Assembly (NCBI GenBank): GCA_020310875.1
Contig: CM035415.1
Coordinates: 194,680,432-194,744,431 of the forward strand
Length of the DNA: 64,000 nt
Direction of reading: 5' to 3'
Source: Ceratopteris richardii
Lineage: Eukaryota > Streptophyta > Polypodiopsida > Polypodiales > Pteridaceae
Positions within the stretch are counted from its first letter, which is position 1; each line of letters begins with the position of its first letter. The position numbers and the translations under genes were made by a program. The notes under the pieces were generated by a model. The model made no database searches, was not told the origin of the DNA, and saw nothing but the letters and a program-made list of their open reading frames with translations. Of this stretch, positions 24,201 through 32,276 are shown piece after piece.

Positions 24201-24869
24201 TTCAAACAATCTTTCTTGGACATACCCTGTTAGATTGATTTTGTTTCCAATTTGTCTCATGGCATGTGATAATAGTTGGACTACTATCTTCTGTGGAGCT
24301 GTATACCTGTGCATGCTGGGAAAGCAAAAATGTTGATGTACCAATCGCACAGCATCTTCTATGTCAATTCTATTTATCTCCAAGAATGATCTCTTCTTGG
24401 GATCATGGCATTCTTCTTTCACACTAGTAATGCCTGCTTGATTCCATCCAAAAGCTCTGTTAATCAACTCATGTGTGAATTGGATGGTCTTCCATGTCCC
24501 GACTTTATCCAATACTCGGGCTTCTGGGACTGATATTTTTGTTGCGGCAAGCTGCATGGTATTCATCACCTGTGCACACCTTTGAAAGTCTGGTACATAT
24601 ATAGGCAGTTTAAGAAATGCCTCTATTCCTACTTGTGTCCATACATCCTCAATATGAGGTAGTCCTTGTATGATCGTTTTGAAGTCCTGAGACATGATTG
24701 GAAAGTAATGATCTGTGTCCATAATTTTGATTGTAGCCATGAAGATTAGCTCTGCCACTGGTTGATCATCTCTGAACCAGTGACCTCTTGCTTTTGTTAC
24801 TGATTCTAATGGAAGAAGTTGCACCTCTTCTTGCTGTGTAGATTCGGAATCAGTGGAAGCCATTTGCAC
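21264..24869 (-). CDS. Third ORF of element B (1201 residues), coiled-coil protein of unknown function in the env position
   Basis: Open from the ATG at 24869. Residues about 1-300 form a globular domain (HYFPIMSQDF, INRIDIEDAVRLVHQHFCFP) with a recognisable counterpart in element C (MQHFAFPAQDRF). Residues 300-540 are low-complexity, Gln/Glu/Thr-rich and probably disordered. Residues about 545-785 are a long heptad-rich coiled coil. Residues 850-1170 form a second globular domain (YPLLPSPPHNYLPTEDYM; C has WVNYPYFAPPRGTP). The tail is basic (KKKKRRRQRKK). No signal peptide and no clear transmembrane span are seen, so it does not look like the env-like gene of classic Athila. It lies after pol, same strand. 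A structural or host-derived protein is possible; function unknown. Confidence 0.85.
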   Translation of the reverse strand: MQMASTDSESTQQEEVQLLPLESVTKARGHWFRDDQPVAELIFMATIKIMDTDHYFPIMSQDFKTIIQGLPHIEDVWTQVGIEAFLKLPIYVPDFQRCAQVMNTMQLAATKISVPEARVLDKVGTWKTIQFTHELINRAFGWNQAGITSVKEECHDPKKRSFLEINRIDIEDAVRLVHQHFCFPSMHRYTAPQKIVVQLLSHAMRQIGNKINLTGYVQERLFEAQKKWGQKKFLNGSSALTLLIYEALEMKNCLREMPTSEGLARYVKSATVPKKKKAVAMVEEAGTSTQKPMRGTKRLREEEAQATPQSKRTHLLPKITTAQVPITKRDLSAALEETHQYMQGQVNLNVQGHHYRQASQEKTQRNPEQTPKQAGRYKELGIDDSSTNTDSSPEKDTLDTDIQTETQEDEWNEIDQVEVTTQNQEEKEKRVEESMEPEHVIQLNDTTKIRIKEDTTTGITHVKQPIKEEDQTPVSKETKELQHQEQTVIEVLDDTPQGNKEDMGAEPRIQLQIRQPHDTTLHIAQGKDVNTGEEPAIPKTWLNVDVMQLKPVVKKMIQTAMDTQQQMMDIDAEYDQARREKNQFQIMSEQLSAQLIAAQKELANKSTEVLAIKTQHEESIAQNQQLHTQLTELQRLHEASKAEKEKMKMRSMLLEQQLKLYLEENDSLRNRNKDLMKSLLYYQPLIQQESTETKDQEFRDQISKYEELLKQEQAQIEEWKNRYANETSELKRQLQKVNAKLVQSYSENMDHVADIGKELLATKEALGEAMQTIKEKDECIEQLKNQKKDKEPIGTSVVPEKENPTDEVEVSPLSHPIYDSPIREQVVDIHDDHPMPYTAEISQKERALVVSRLTENFENEVVKVMKEAKIKGKDLDKIMRPFNTPYGLLKEKARRYIIKITGKSPDEQLNFKHDTFAYTQEEFEAVQPVWRKKFLEKHPTLRVHWQAAPYAFQVNPSFCPLPRRRDTREFLDLQRNGTINKHWLNYPLLPSPPHNYLPTEDYMIKTIEFWLQNYATVPDLAVKMTNKILSMILTVLKVFKHAAYTFLNFIGINQGTEILIFDLSVMPSRPTIMAYYSRIMFLPSVYMQTFEEAFFTGFFEIDSEIFLKMSSNLNARLVAYELSFFADHRQPPNDGVKAEQWKQLMIREANQLNDTEQRVYQTYARRLSKPIGDDRVQEGGSVEGESSKKKKRRRQRKKQLH
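21323..21367 (-). repeat. Inner copy of the PPT module of element B
   Basis: Matches 20772-20817: both have CAACACT, a C-run of 5-7, CTCTGTCGTCCC, GATAG and CTTTG on the plus strand. On the minus strand it reads GGGGACGACAGAG, then a GGAGGGGGG run, then TGTTGAG. It lies inside the third ORF, whose codons here give IGDDRVQEGGSVE. The equivalent position in C (DDRRERGGGVES) is the actual PPT/LTR junction. Confidence 0.85.
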
Positions 24870-25153
24870 TCAATATAGAGTATGAATTAGTATCCATATG
24901 TTCTCAGAAATTCTCCTCTATATGTTGGTTATAAGTTCGATGTTGCTCCGAGTGAATGGTGTCGTCCCTTTCCCGTGTGTGTGAGAAAGGTAATACCTGG
25001 ATTTTTCTCACTTTTATGTATTTTTATATTTTCTGCTGAAAAGAAAAACAGAAAAGTTAGTTCGTAGCCAAAGCGGTTATTAAATTTTTGGGAGTATTTT
25101 CTTAATATATGTACAAGTGCTCTCCTATTTCCCCATTAGGAAAATGTGCTTGA
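24870..25153 (-). other. Intergenic gap of element B
   Basis: About 280 bp upstream of the third ORF on the minus strand. It contains a T-rich and AT-rich run on the plus strand and no supportable gene. It could carry a subgenomic promoter or splice acceptor for the third ORF, but no such signal is certain. Confidence 0.4.
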
Positions 25154-25944
25154 CTATCCTGAAATAGAAGAAGGATGTGCCGAATGCTTGGCCTTGTAAT
25201 GTGGCCCTATCATGCATACTTGGGATCTCGACAACTCCATATGTGTGCAATTGGAAGTAGTTGGCATATGCATGCTGTCCAATTTGTCTTTCGGTATCCA
25301 GATTTGCTTCATTGTGCTGGGCTTCGTTGTATGTTGCCCACTTCCACTGAAAGTGGCTCTTTTCTTCTTGTTGTGGGTCTGCTTGGTCTGCATCGTGAAT
25401 TTCGGAATGGCTCCGGTTGTCATTACAGACTCCTTCTTTCTCCAGTAACTCTTTATTTGTGGTTGTTTTGCCTGTGCGTTACATTGGTTCTTCTTGTTTT
25501 GGGGATCATCCTTTCGGTTTATTTTCCTTGGAATGCAAGACTTAGGGACCGATATCTGCGATCGATCCTGTTGAGCGGCTATGACTTTCTTTGGAATCCA
25601 TATTGTAGCAATGTGTCGATGACTTCGTTGTTCAGACTGACTTGATTTCTCTTTTGATTGTTCATTTTGATGTCGGTTGTGCTTCTGTCGACGATAATAC
25701 TCTCTACTTGGTCTTTCTTTATCCATGCTTGATTTGAGTAGGGGATAGGGTATATTTGAATGGTGACAGATTTTGAATTACTCTGAGGCTTAGTCTCTCT
25801 AATGCATGGTGTTTCAGTGAGGTTGATTTCAATTTGACTGATACTCTCAAGACTTGCTAGACTAGAACAAGGGGTGCAAGCAGAATTCAATGTGTCCGCA
25901 CATATAGTACTCGATGAAGGTGTCTCTATAGTGCTAGTGATCAT
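25154..25944 (-). other. Basic IWxPK linker region between pol and third ORF of element B
   Basis: Short open stretches rich in Lys, Gln, Ser and Thr. They carry ATIWIPKKV and KQIWIPKDK, and a weaker AWIKKDQ. Element C has the same kind of region after its second protease-like domain. The family-wide conservation suggests that it is translated or was until recently; how it would be expressed is not clear. No known domain. Confidence 0.5.
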
Positions 25945-25956
25945 ACATTCAGGACT

Positions 25957-28900
25957 TTATTCATTAGAATGAACTGTTTGCTCCATGCTTACAGATGTGA
26001 GTGGTCGTTCATCTAGCAGGCTGAATACTTCACGATGTCCTATCCTGGCTGAGATGTATCCCAACGCCAATTGAATGGTCACTTCGTATTCATAAATCCA
26101 GTCTTGACCTAACACAACCTCTTCAAGTAAATCTTGGTCATGACATACTAACAGCTTTTGTTCCATAGTATTGTTGCCGAGATGCAACGGTAAGGTGATC
26201 TCACCTATGCATTGAGTAATTGTTCCTCCTATTCCTATCAATTGGGCCATTGAGGGGCGTATTGTCTCCTTGAGTTTTTGGGTCAAAGAAAACTTAATGC
26301 AGCTTACAGCGGCTCCTGTGTCAATAAGAGCATACACCAAGTGATACTCCGTTTTTCCGGCTCCCAAATTTAGATATGGTTGTGTTCTTTGCGATCCTAG
26401 GTTTTGAGTGGCTCTAAAATTAGCCATTGGGATGAGTTCTTCGCCTAGACGATATCTTTCATCTCGCTCTCTAATCCACTCTTTTCGTTTCTTTATCCTT
26501 TCCAATGCTTCTTGTCTCGCTTCTTCTCGTATTCTTTCCTCTTCTAAGCGTCTATTCTTACCTTTGATTAATCGAGACATAGTTTCTTCTGTTAATGGTT
26601 CTAGGTATTTTTTCACTCTACACCCACTGATGTAGTTTGGTAACACGTCTCCATCTAAGGTCGCTAAGCTGATGGCTCCACTTGTAGATATACGATTAAT
26701 GATTAATGGACCATATCCTCTCTTTTGCAATTTCTTAGCATGTTGTTTCAAAGTGTATACCAAAACTAAATCTCCTTCCTTCAATTTTTTGTCCTTGATA
26801 TGCGCATCAAAATAGGCTTTTTGTCGTCTTTTAGCAGCATAAATACCTGCTACTGCTTGTAACCTAGTTTCATGAAGCTTTTCTATTTGGTCCAATTGGG
26901 CTGATAATTCATGTCCTGTCCACTCGTAAGTAGTTGCTACTCTAAGAGTGGGAATCAAGAAATCAATTGGTAAAATAGCATTTTGTCCATACACTAAGTT
27001 AAAAGGAGTAGTGCCTATTGCAGTTTTATAGGCTACTCGGAATGCCCATAAAGCATGGTGTAATTGCTTATCCCAATCTGATCTACCGTTGTTAACGATT
27101 TTGGTGAGAACAGTACACAAGATTTTATTTGAACTTTCCGCTTGTCCATTTGCTTGTGGGTGATAAGGGGCAGATTTCTTATGAATTACTAAGAATTCAT
27201 TCAATAAGGCTTCTATCACTTCATTAACAAAGTGCGTACCTCTATCACTCACAATCTCTATAGGTAGTCCAAATCTAGTGAAGACGTTCTCGAAGAGAAA
27301 CTTGGCTGTAGTTCTCGCGTCATTTTTCTTTGTTGCTTTTGCTTCAACCCATTTGGTCAGGTAATCTGTGGCTACAATTATGTATTCGGCATGTGACCCT
27401 TTTGCTGGTGGGCTAATAGGTCCTATAAAGTCTATTCCCCACTTCGTGAAAGCTCTAGCACTCATCATGGGTCTAAGTGGCATCTCATCTCTTCTAATAG
27501 GATATTTCGTTCGTTGACAAGTATCACACCGTTGCACATATGTTATGGCGTCTTGATGTAGAGTTGGCCACCACATTCCAGCAAAGAGGATCATTTTTGC
27601 TGTTTTGTCTGCAGAGAAGTGTCCTCCTGCGGCTCCTGTATGGGCCATCTCTAAGACAGAGAGATATTCATTTTCATGAATGCACATTCTTAATTGGTTA
27701 TCTTTTCCGCGTTTAAAGAGTTGTTTTCCTATGATGGCATAATCTTTACTCTGTTCTTCAAGAGCACGCTTCCTGGCTAAAGTAGCTCTGTCAGGGTATT
27801 CTTGAGTTTTCAAGAACTTTACTAGAGGCATGCTCCATCTTGGTGCTATCGTAGAATAGCATAAGGTAGAGTTCTCATCTGGGGTTTGTTCTTGACAGGT
27901 TTGACAAGTTGACACATAGTTATGTGCATCTCTTTGCATGGTTGGCCAATATATGCCAAATCTCTTGAGTGTCTGCCACGTTCCATTTGCATTCAAATGA
28001 GTGTTCCATTGGTTGATGTGTGCTTTCTGAAGCCACATTTCTTGTTCCTCTTCTTCCACGCATCTCATCAGTAATCCGCTTGAATCTTGGTGGTACAAAC
28101 TTCCTGCAATGATGTGAAGGTTTTTAGTCCTCCAGAGATCTTGCGTTTGGTTTGGCGTGATCCCATCTTTAGGTCCATGTGTAAGTATCGGGATCAATTT
28201 TTCTGCCCACTGAGGACATACTTCCAGGTTAAAAAGATAAGTATCTGGCAGGTCATCAGGTACTCCTATGGGTGGTTCTCCATGGGTCATACGAGATAAG
28301 TGGTCTGCTCTTATGTGGGTGTTTCCTTTCTTGACTATTACCTCAAAATCAAATTCCATTAGCAATAAAAACCATCGTACTAGTCGTCCTGTATTGCAAG
28401 GCTTGTTGACTAAGTACAATAGGGCTTGATGATCAATGAAGAATTTGAATTTGTTTGCCAGTAAGTAATGTCTGAATTTCTTGACTGCGTATACCATCCC
28501 TAGGCCTTCTCTCTCCGTAGTAGTATAATTGCGTTCCGCTTGATTTAACTGTCTACTGGCATAGGCTATCGGGTGGTCTAATTTTCCTGTGTCAGCTGGT
28601 TGAGCTAAGATGCAACCAATGGCAAACTTGGAAGCATCCACATGAATGTGAAACGGTTTATTCCAGTTGGGGAATCGAAGGATGGGTGCTGAACTCAATC
28701 GATTCTTTAACTCATTAAAAGCTTTTTCGCATTCTTCGGTCCAATTAAATAGAGTCAATAATGCATAAAGAGGTCTAGCAATTATGGCGTACATATGTAT
28801 GAATCTTCGATAGTAACCACAATGTCCCATAAATGCTTGAACTTCTTTAGCAGTCTTTGGTCTTGGTAAATCCAAAATTACTTTAATTTTGTCTTCATCT

Positions 28901-31900
28901 GTTGAAATTCCATTCTTAGAGACAATATGTCCTAAGATTTTCCCTTGTCGCACCATGAAGACACATTTTTCAGGATTGAGGCATACTCGATATTGTCGAC
29001 ATTTAGCAAAAATCTTTTCTAGTTCAGGGATGTGCTCTGATCGTATAGCTGAATATGTACAAAGATCATCCACGTATACCTCCATACTTTTTCTCAAAAA
29101 TTCTTTGAACACATGACACATCAATCTTTGGAAGGTAGCTGGGGCATTCGTTAAACCAAAAGGCATGACTCTAAATGCGTAAACTCCCCATTCAGTTGCA
29201 AATGCTGTCTTATGTTGGTACTCAGGAGCAATGGCTACCTGATTATACCCTGAAAAGCCATCCAGAAAACTATAAACTTCCTTCCCTGCTACCCTTTCCA
29301 AGAGATGATCAGTGATTGGTAAGGGATAGCTATCCCTTATGGTTGCGGCGTTTACTTTCTTCAAATTGATGCACACTCTTAACTTTCCATTCTTTTTTGG
29401 TACAACCACCAAGGGTGACACCCATTCCGTGTGCTCAATTTCATAGATGAATCCAGCATCTAATAACTTATCTATTTCTTCTTTTATCTTGGCTGAATAC
29501 ACATCATTATAAGTATATGGTCTCTGTTTCGAAGTTTTGGCTTCGGATGTCATGGGGATTCTATGCGCGCATATAGATGGATCTACTCCCTTTAAGTCCT
29601 TATAAGTCCAAGCAAAGACATCCCGGTATTCTCTTATGAGTCGAATTAACTCTTGTTCTTCTTCCAATGAGACATCCTGTCCTATGAAGGTACATCGTTC
29701 TTCTCCTCCTTCCATAGTTACCACTATCTTTTTGGTCTGTTCCTTATTATCATATGCTATTCCAAGTTGTGCTTCTCTTTTAGGCATTTGAATAGCAATT
29801 TTCCTCTCCTCCACTTCATATTTTTTAAAATGGGCTGGTACCTCAAATTGGTCTTGGAGTTTGTTTTCTTCATCTTCTAATTCCCTCTCAACTTCTAATT
29901 CCCCTTTCTGTGTAAGTTCTTGGTGTTTCTCATTGGTGGTGATATTTATGTTGGTAGTACCATTTCCTAGATCCATGGGTTCAGGTTCCATTTCAATGCT
30001 CTCATAGTCCTCCTTCCAGTCTTTCTCGATCACTTCTCCTTCTTCTGCCTCCTGGAGGACTACCATATACAGGCTAACATCATAACCCTCCTCATCAATA
30101 CATTCGTTCATGGTCACTACTTCTTCGTTTACACAGACATCGAGGGTAGCTAAGATTTCCATCCAGCCGTGAGGTTCGAATTCTTCATCCGGAAATACTT
30201 GTGGCATATAAGATGGATCTTGTACAGATCTCACTATTCCTTGTTTCTGCTGCCATCCTTTTCTTCTCTCCTCTTCCTTCTTTGCAGCTTGACATATCCA
30301 CAGATGAGTGTCCTCGTTCATCCAGGATTGATCACTAGAACCTGCACTATGAACCGATTGATCGTCTTCCTCTTTGTGGATTTGATTCCATTGTAGAGGT
30401 GGCACATCTTGATAAGTGTACGTATGTAGGTTTATTCTAGTGGTGATTCCTGAATGTTGTAGGTATACCGCGTCTTTTCCCCAATCTTGTACGACCTTTA
30501 GCTGTCTCATGAAAGGCCTTCCCAAGATCATTTCATAATTGCTTGGCCTTTCAAAGTGACATATTGCTACAGTATGTTCAAATTCCACTCCACACGTAGT
30601 GAAGACTACTGGTTCCAACAACCCTAAGGGTCTTTCCGTATGTCCATCTGCCATTTGTATTTTCATGCATGTTGGTCTTAATGCTGGTTGTCCCCATTTC
30701 TCCCAAATTTCTTTGGTAGCAATGCCAACACCAGCTCCTGAATCTAGTATGGCTTTGGTAGTGTAACTCCTATAGGTGATTGGAAGACAGGTATTTCCTT
30801 CATCTCCTTCGCTAAAGTCTCCTACCTTATCCACTGGAATTCTCACTGTTTTTACTTCGTCAGCTATCTCTTTCTTTTCCTCCTTGACTTCCCATTGATT
30901 GATCAATTTCTCTTTTAAGTGTGGTTTTACCTTTAACAGTTCTTCAAATGTTAGGGTACATGGGATTTTTACCTCTCTAAGACGTTGTATGATCTCAGAC
31001 GTTTGAACTGATGGGTTCGTTTCCCGTCTCCTTATTGATGGAATGCGATACAATTCTGAATTGTGCTCGTACTCCCCTGTGTAGTTGGGCAGTTCCTTTA
31101 CATCTTCCTCTTCTTTGTCACTTGCATCTATTGGAAAAAATTTTTCTGAATTTAGTTCAGGTATTGAACCCTCTATTTCATTTTCTGCTTCTAATTCTTC
31201 AAAGGGCGGTTCCATTCCTTCTACCTTTTTCCATTTGTCCTCTTGAACTCGTGCCCATAGATCCTTAGTCCAGTCTCCTTCTACTTCAGGGACTATGGAT
31301 CCTTCCTTTCTCTCAACACCAAATTCATCATTCTGTGGTCTATTTACTTCGGTTTTTTCACGAGAGTTCACACACTCTTGGAATTCTCCTTCAGAAATTC
31401 GGGTATTTGGTAAAGGCGATGCAGGTTTTTCTAAGGTTTGTTGTGCAATTTCTATCAATTTCTTGCAGATTTCTAACCTTTCTTTTTCTAAATCGCCTCT
31501 TGGATATTCTCTCTCATGTTGCTCTATGGTAGGTCCTGCTTTTATTCGTGCCTGATATGCCTGAATCCACATGGCTAATTCTTCAGGCATAGGATCTGCT
31601 AAGACTGATCCTACCTCCTCTTTCTTACGCTTCTCATTTTTGTTTCCTTCGTCCTTCTTCGGTTCTTCTTTTGGTTGTTGTTCGTTTCCCTCTTTTTCCT
31701 TCCTCTGTAATAGTTTCTTTTCTTTTAATCTCTCTCTTCGGTGCTTCCATTTTTGTGACCTTTTACTGGCAATACTTTTCTCTGGTTCTTCGGAGTCTTC
31801 AACTCTTTGAGGGATGGATGTATTCCCCTCTTTGTCACTTTGATTATTCTCATCCGTTTTATCAGGGTTCTCTCTGGCTTTGGCTCTTGTCATGGCTTTT

Positions 31901-32238
31901 AAAGGTACTGTGTACTCTTTATCGCTCCCTGATGATTCAATCACTTCTATCACATTAATCTGCACGTTAGATGTGACTTTGTTGGGGTTCTTAGGACAAT
32001 CTCTGAAAAGATGTTCCTTCCCACAATCATTACAGTAGCCTTCCCAGACTCGTTGTGGTGGTGGTGGGTTTGGCAATGTGCATTCTCTGATATAGTGGTC
32101 ACCTCCACATCTATAACATGGTCCTCTGGGTACAGGCTGTCTATTCATTGGTCTAGGTGGCATGGTTTCTCTAGGAGCTGTGTACATTAAGGATACATAA
32201 TCCTGATCGCATCCGTATGAACTATTCGGTATTTCCAT
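25957..32238 (-). CDS. pol: pol polyprotein of element B (2093 residues)
   Basis: Open throughout. Residues about 41-53 and 69-81: two CX2CX3HX4C knuckles (CYRCGGDHYIREC, CNDCGKEHLFRDC). 110-460: charged spacer. About 490-590: retropepsin with ILDSGAG and ILGRPF. About 880-1150: reverse transcriptase with YVDD near 1054. About 1190-1330: RNase H (HVDASKFAIG). About 1410-1446: an HHCC module; about 1530-1572: a second HHCC module. About 1600-1700: integrase core with WGIDFIGP, SDRGTHF and YHPQANGQAESS, the three acidic positions. About 1960-2060: second retropepsin-like domain with LIDTGAA and VVLGQDWIY. Polyprotein cleaved by its own protease in known relatives. The frame begins inside the nucleocapsid part, so translation is presumably continuous with gag in the family. 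Confidence in the domains is high. Confidence 0.95.
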   Translation of the reverse strand: MEIPNSSYGCDQDYVSLMYTAPRETMPPRPMNRQPVPRGPCYRCGGDHYIRECTLPNPPPPQRVWEGYCNDCGKEHLFRDCPKNPNKVTSNVQINVIEVIESSGSDKEYTVPLKAMTRAKARENPDKTDENNQSDKEGNTSIPQRVEDSEEPEKSIASKRSQKWKHRRERLKEKKLLQRKEKEGNEQQPKEEPKKDEGNKNEKRKKEEVGSVLADPMPEELAMWIQAYQARIKAGPTIEQHEREYPRGDLEKERLEICKKLIEIAQQTLEKPASPLPNTRISEGEFQECVNSREKTEVNRPQNDEFGVERKEGSIVPEVEGDWTKDLWARVQEDKWKKVEGMEPPFEELEAENEIEGSIPELNSEKFFPIDASDKEEEDVKELPNYTGEYEHNSELYRIPSIRRRETNPSVQTSEIIQRLREVKIPCTLTFEELLKVKPHLKEKLINQWEVKEEKKEIADEVKTVRIPVDKVGDFSEGDEGNTCLPITYRSYTTKAILDSGAGVGIATKEIWEKWGQPALRPTCMKIQMADGHTERPLGLLEPVVFTTCGVEFEHTVAICHFERPSNYEMILGRPFMRQLKVVQDWGKDAVYLQHSGITTRINLHTYTYQDVPPLQWNQIHKEEDDQSVHSAGSSDQSWMNEDTHLWICQAAKKEEERRKGWQQKQGIVRSVQDPSYMPQVFPDEEFEPHGWMEILATLDVCVNEEVVTMNECIDEEGYDVSLYMVVLQEAEEGEVIEKDWKEDYESIEMEPEPMDLGNGTTNINITTNEKHQELTQKGELEVERELEDEENKLQDQFEVPAHFKKYEVEERKIAIQMPKREAQLGIAYDNKEQTKKIVVTMEGGEERCTFIGQDVSLEEEQELIRLIREYRDVFAWTYKDLKGVDPSICAHRIPMTSEAKTSKQRPYTYNDVYSAKIKEEIDKLLDAGFIYEIEHTEWVSPLVVVPKKNGKLRVCINLKKVNAATIRDSYPLPITDHLLERVAGKEVYSFLDGFSGYNQVAIAPEYQHKTAFATEWGVYAFRVMPFGLTNAPATFQRLMCHVFKEFLRKSMEVYVDDLCTYSAIRSEHIPELEKIFAKCRQYRVCLNPEKCVFMVRQGKILGHIVSKNGISTDEDKIKVILDLPRPKTAKEVQAFMGHCGYYRRFIHMYAIIARPLYALLTLFNWTEECEKAFNELKNRLSSAPILRFPNWNKPFHIHVDASKFAIGCILAQPADTGKLDHPIAYASRQLNQAERNYTTTEREGLGMVYAVKKFRHYLLANKFKFFIDHQALLYLVNKPCNTGRLVRWFLLLMEFDFEVIVKKGNTHIRADHLSRMTHGEPPIGVPDDLPDTYLFNLEVCPQWAEKLIPILTHGPKDGITPNQTQDLWRTKNLHIIAGSLYHQDSSGLLMRCVEEEEQEMWLQKAHINQWNTHLNANGTWQTLKRFGIYWPTMQRDAHNYVSTCQTCQEQTPDENSTLCYSTIAPRWSMPLVKFLKTQEYPDRATLARKRALEEQSKDYAIIGKQLFKRGKDNQLRMCIHENEYLSVLEMAHTGAAGGHFSADKTAKMILFAGMWWPTLHQDAITYVQRCDTCQRTKYPIRRDEMPLRPMMSARAFTKWGIDFIGPISPPAKGSHAEYIIVATDYLTKWVEAKATKKNDARTTAKFLFENVFTRFGLPIEIVSDRGTHFVNEVIEALLNEFLVIHKKSAPYHPQANGQAESSNKILCTVLTKIVNNGRSDWDKQLHHALWAFRVAYKTAIGTTPFNLVYGQNAILPIDFLIPTLRVATTYEWTGHELSAQLDQIEKLHETRLQAVAGIYAAKRRQKAYFDAHIKDKKLKEGDLVLVYTLKQHAKKLQKRGYGPLIINRISTSGAISLATLDGDVLPNYISGCRVKKYLEPLTEETMSRLIKGKNRRLEEERIREEARQEALERIKKRKEWIRERDERYRLGEELIPMANFRATQNLGSQRTQPYLNLGAGKTEYHLVYALIDTGAAVSCIKFSLTQKLKETIRPSMAQLIGIGGTITQCIGEITLPLHLGNNTMEQKLLVCHDQDLLEEVVLGQDWIYEYEVTIQLALGYISARIGHREVFSLLDERPLTSVSMEQTVHSNE

Positions 32239-32276
32239 GCCATAAGCATATGGTTCATACAGTTGCCCATATTTCG

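Noticed and set aside
21264-24869. Envelope gene for the third ORF of B
   Set aside because: The position fits env, but no signal peptide, clear transmembrane segment or cleavage site is seen; the coiled-coil and disordered architecture points elsewhere.
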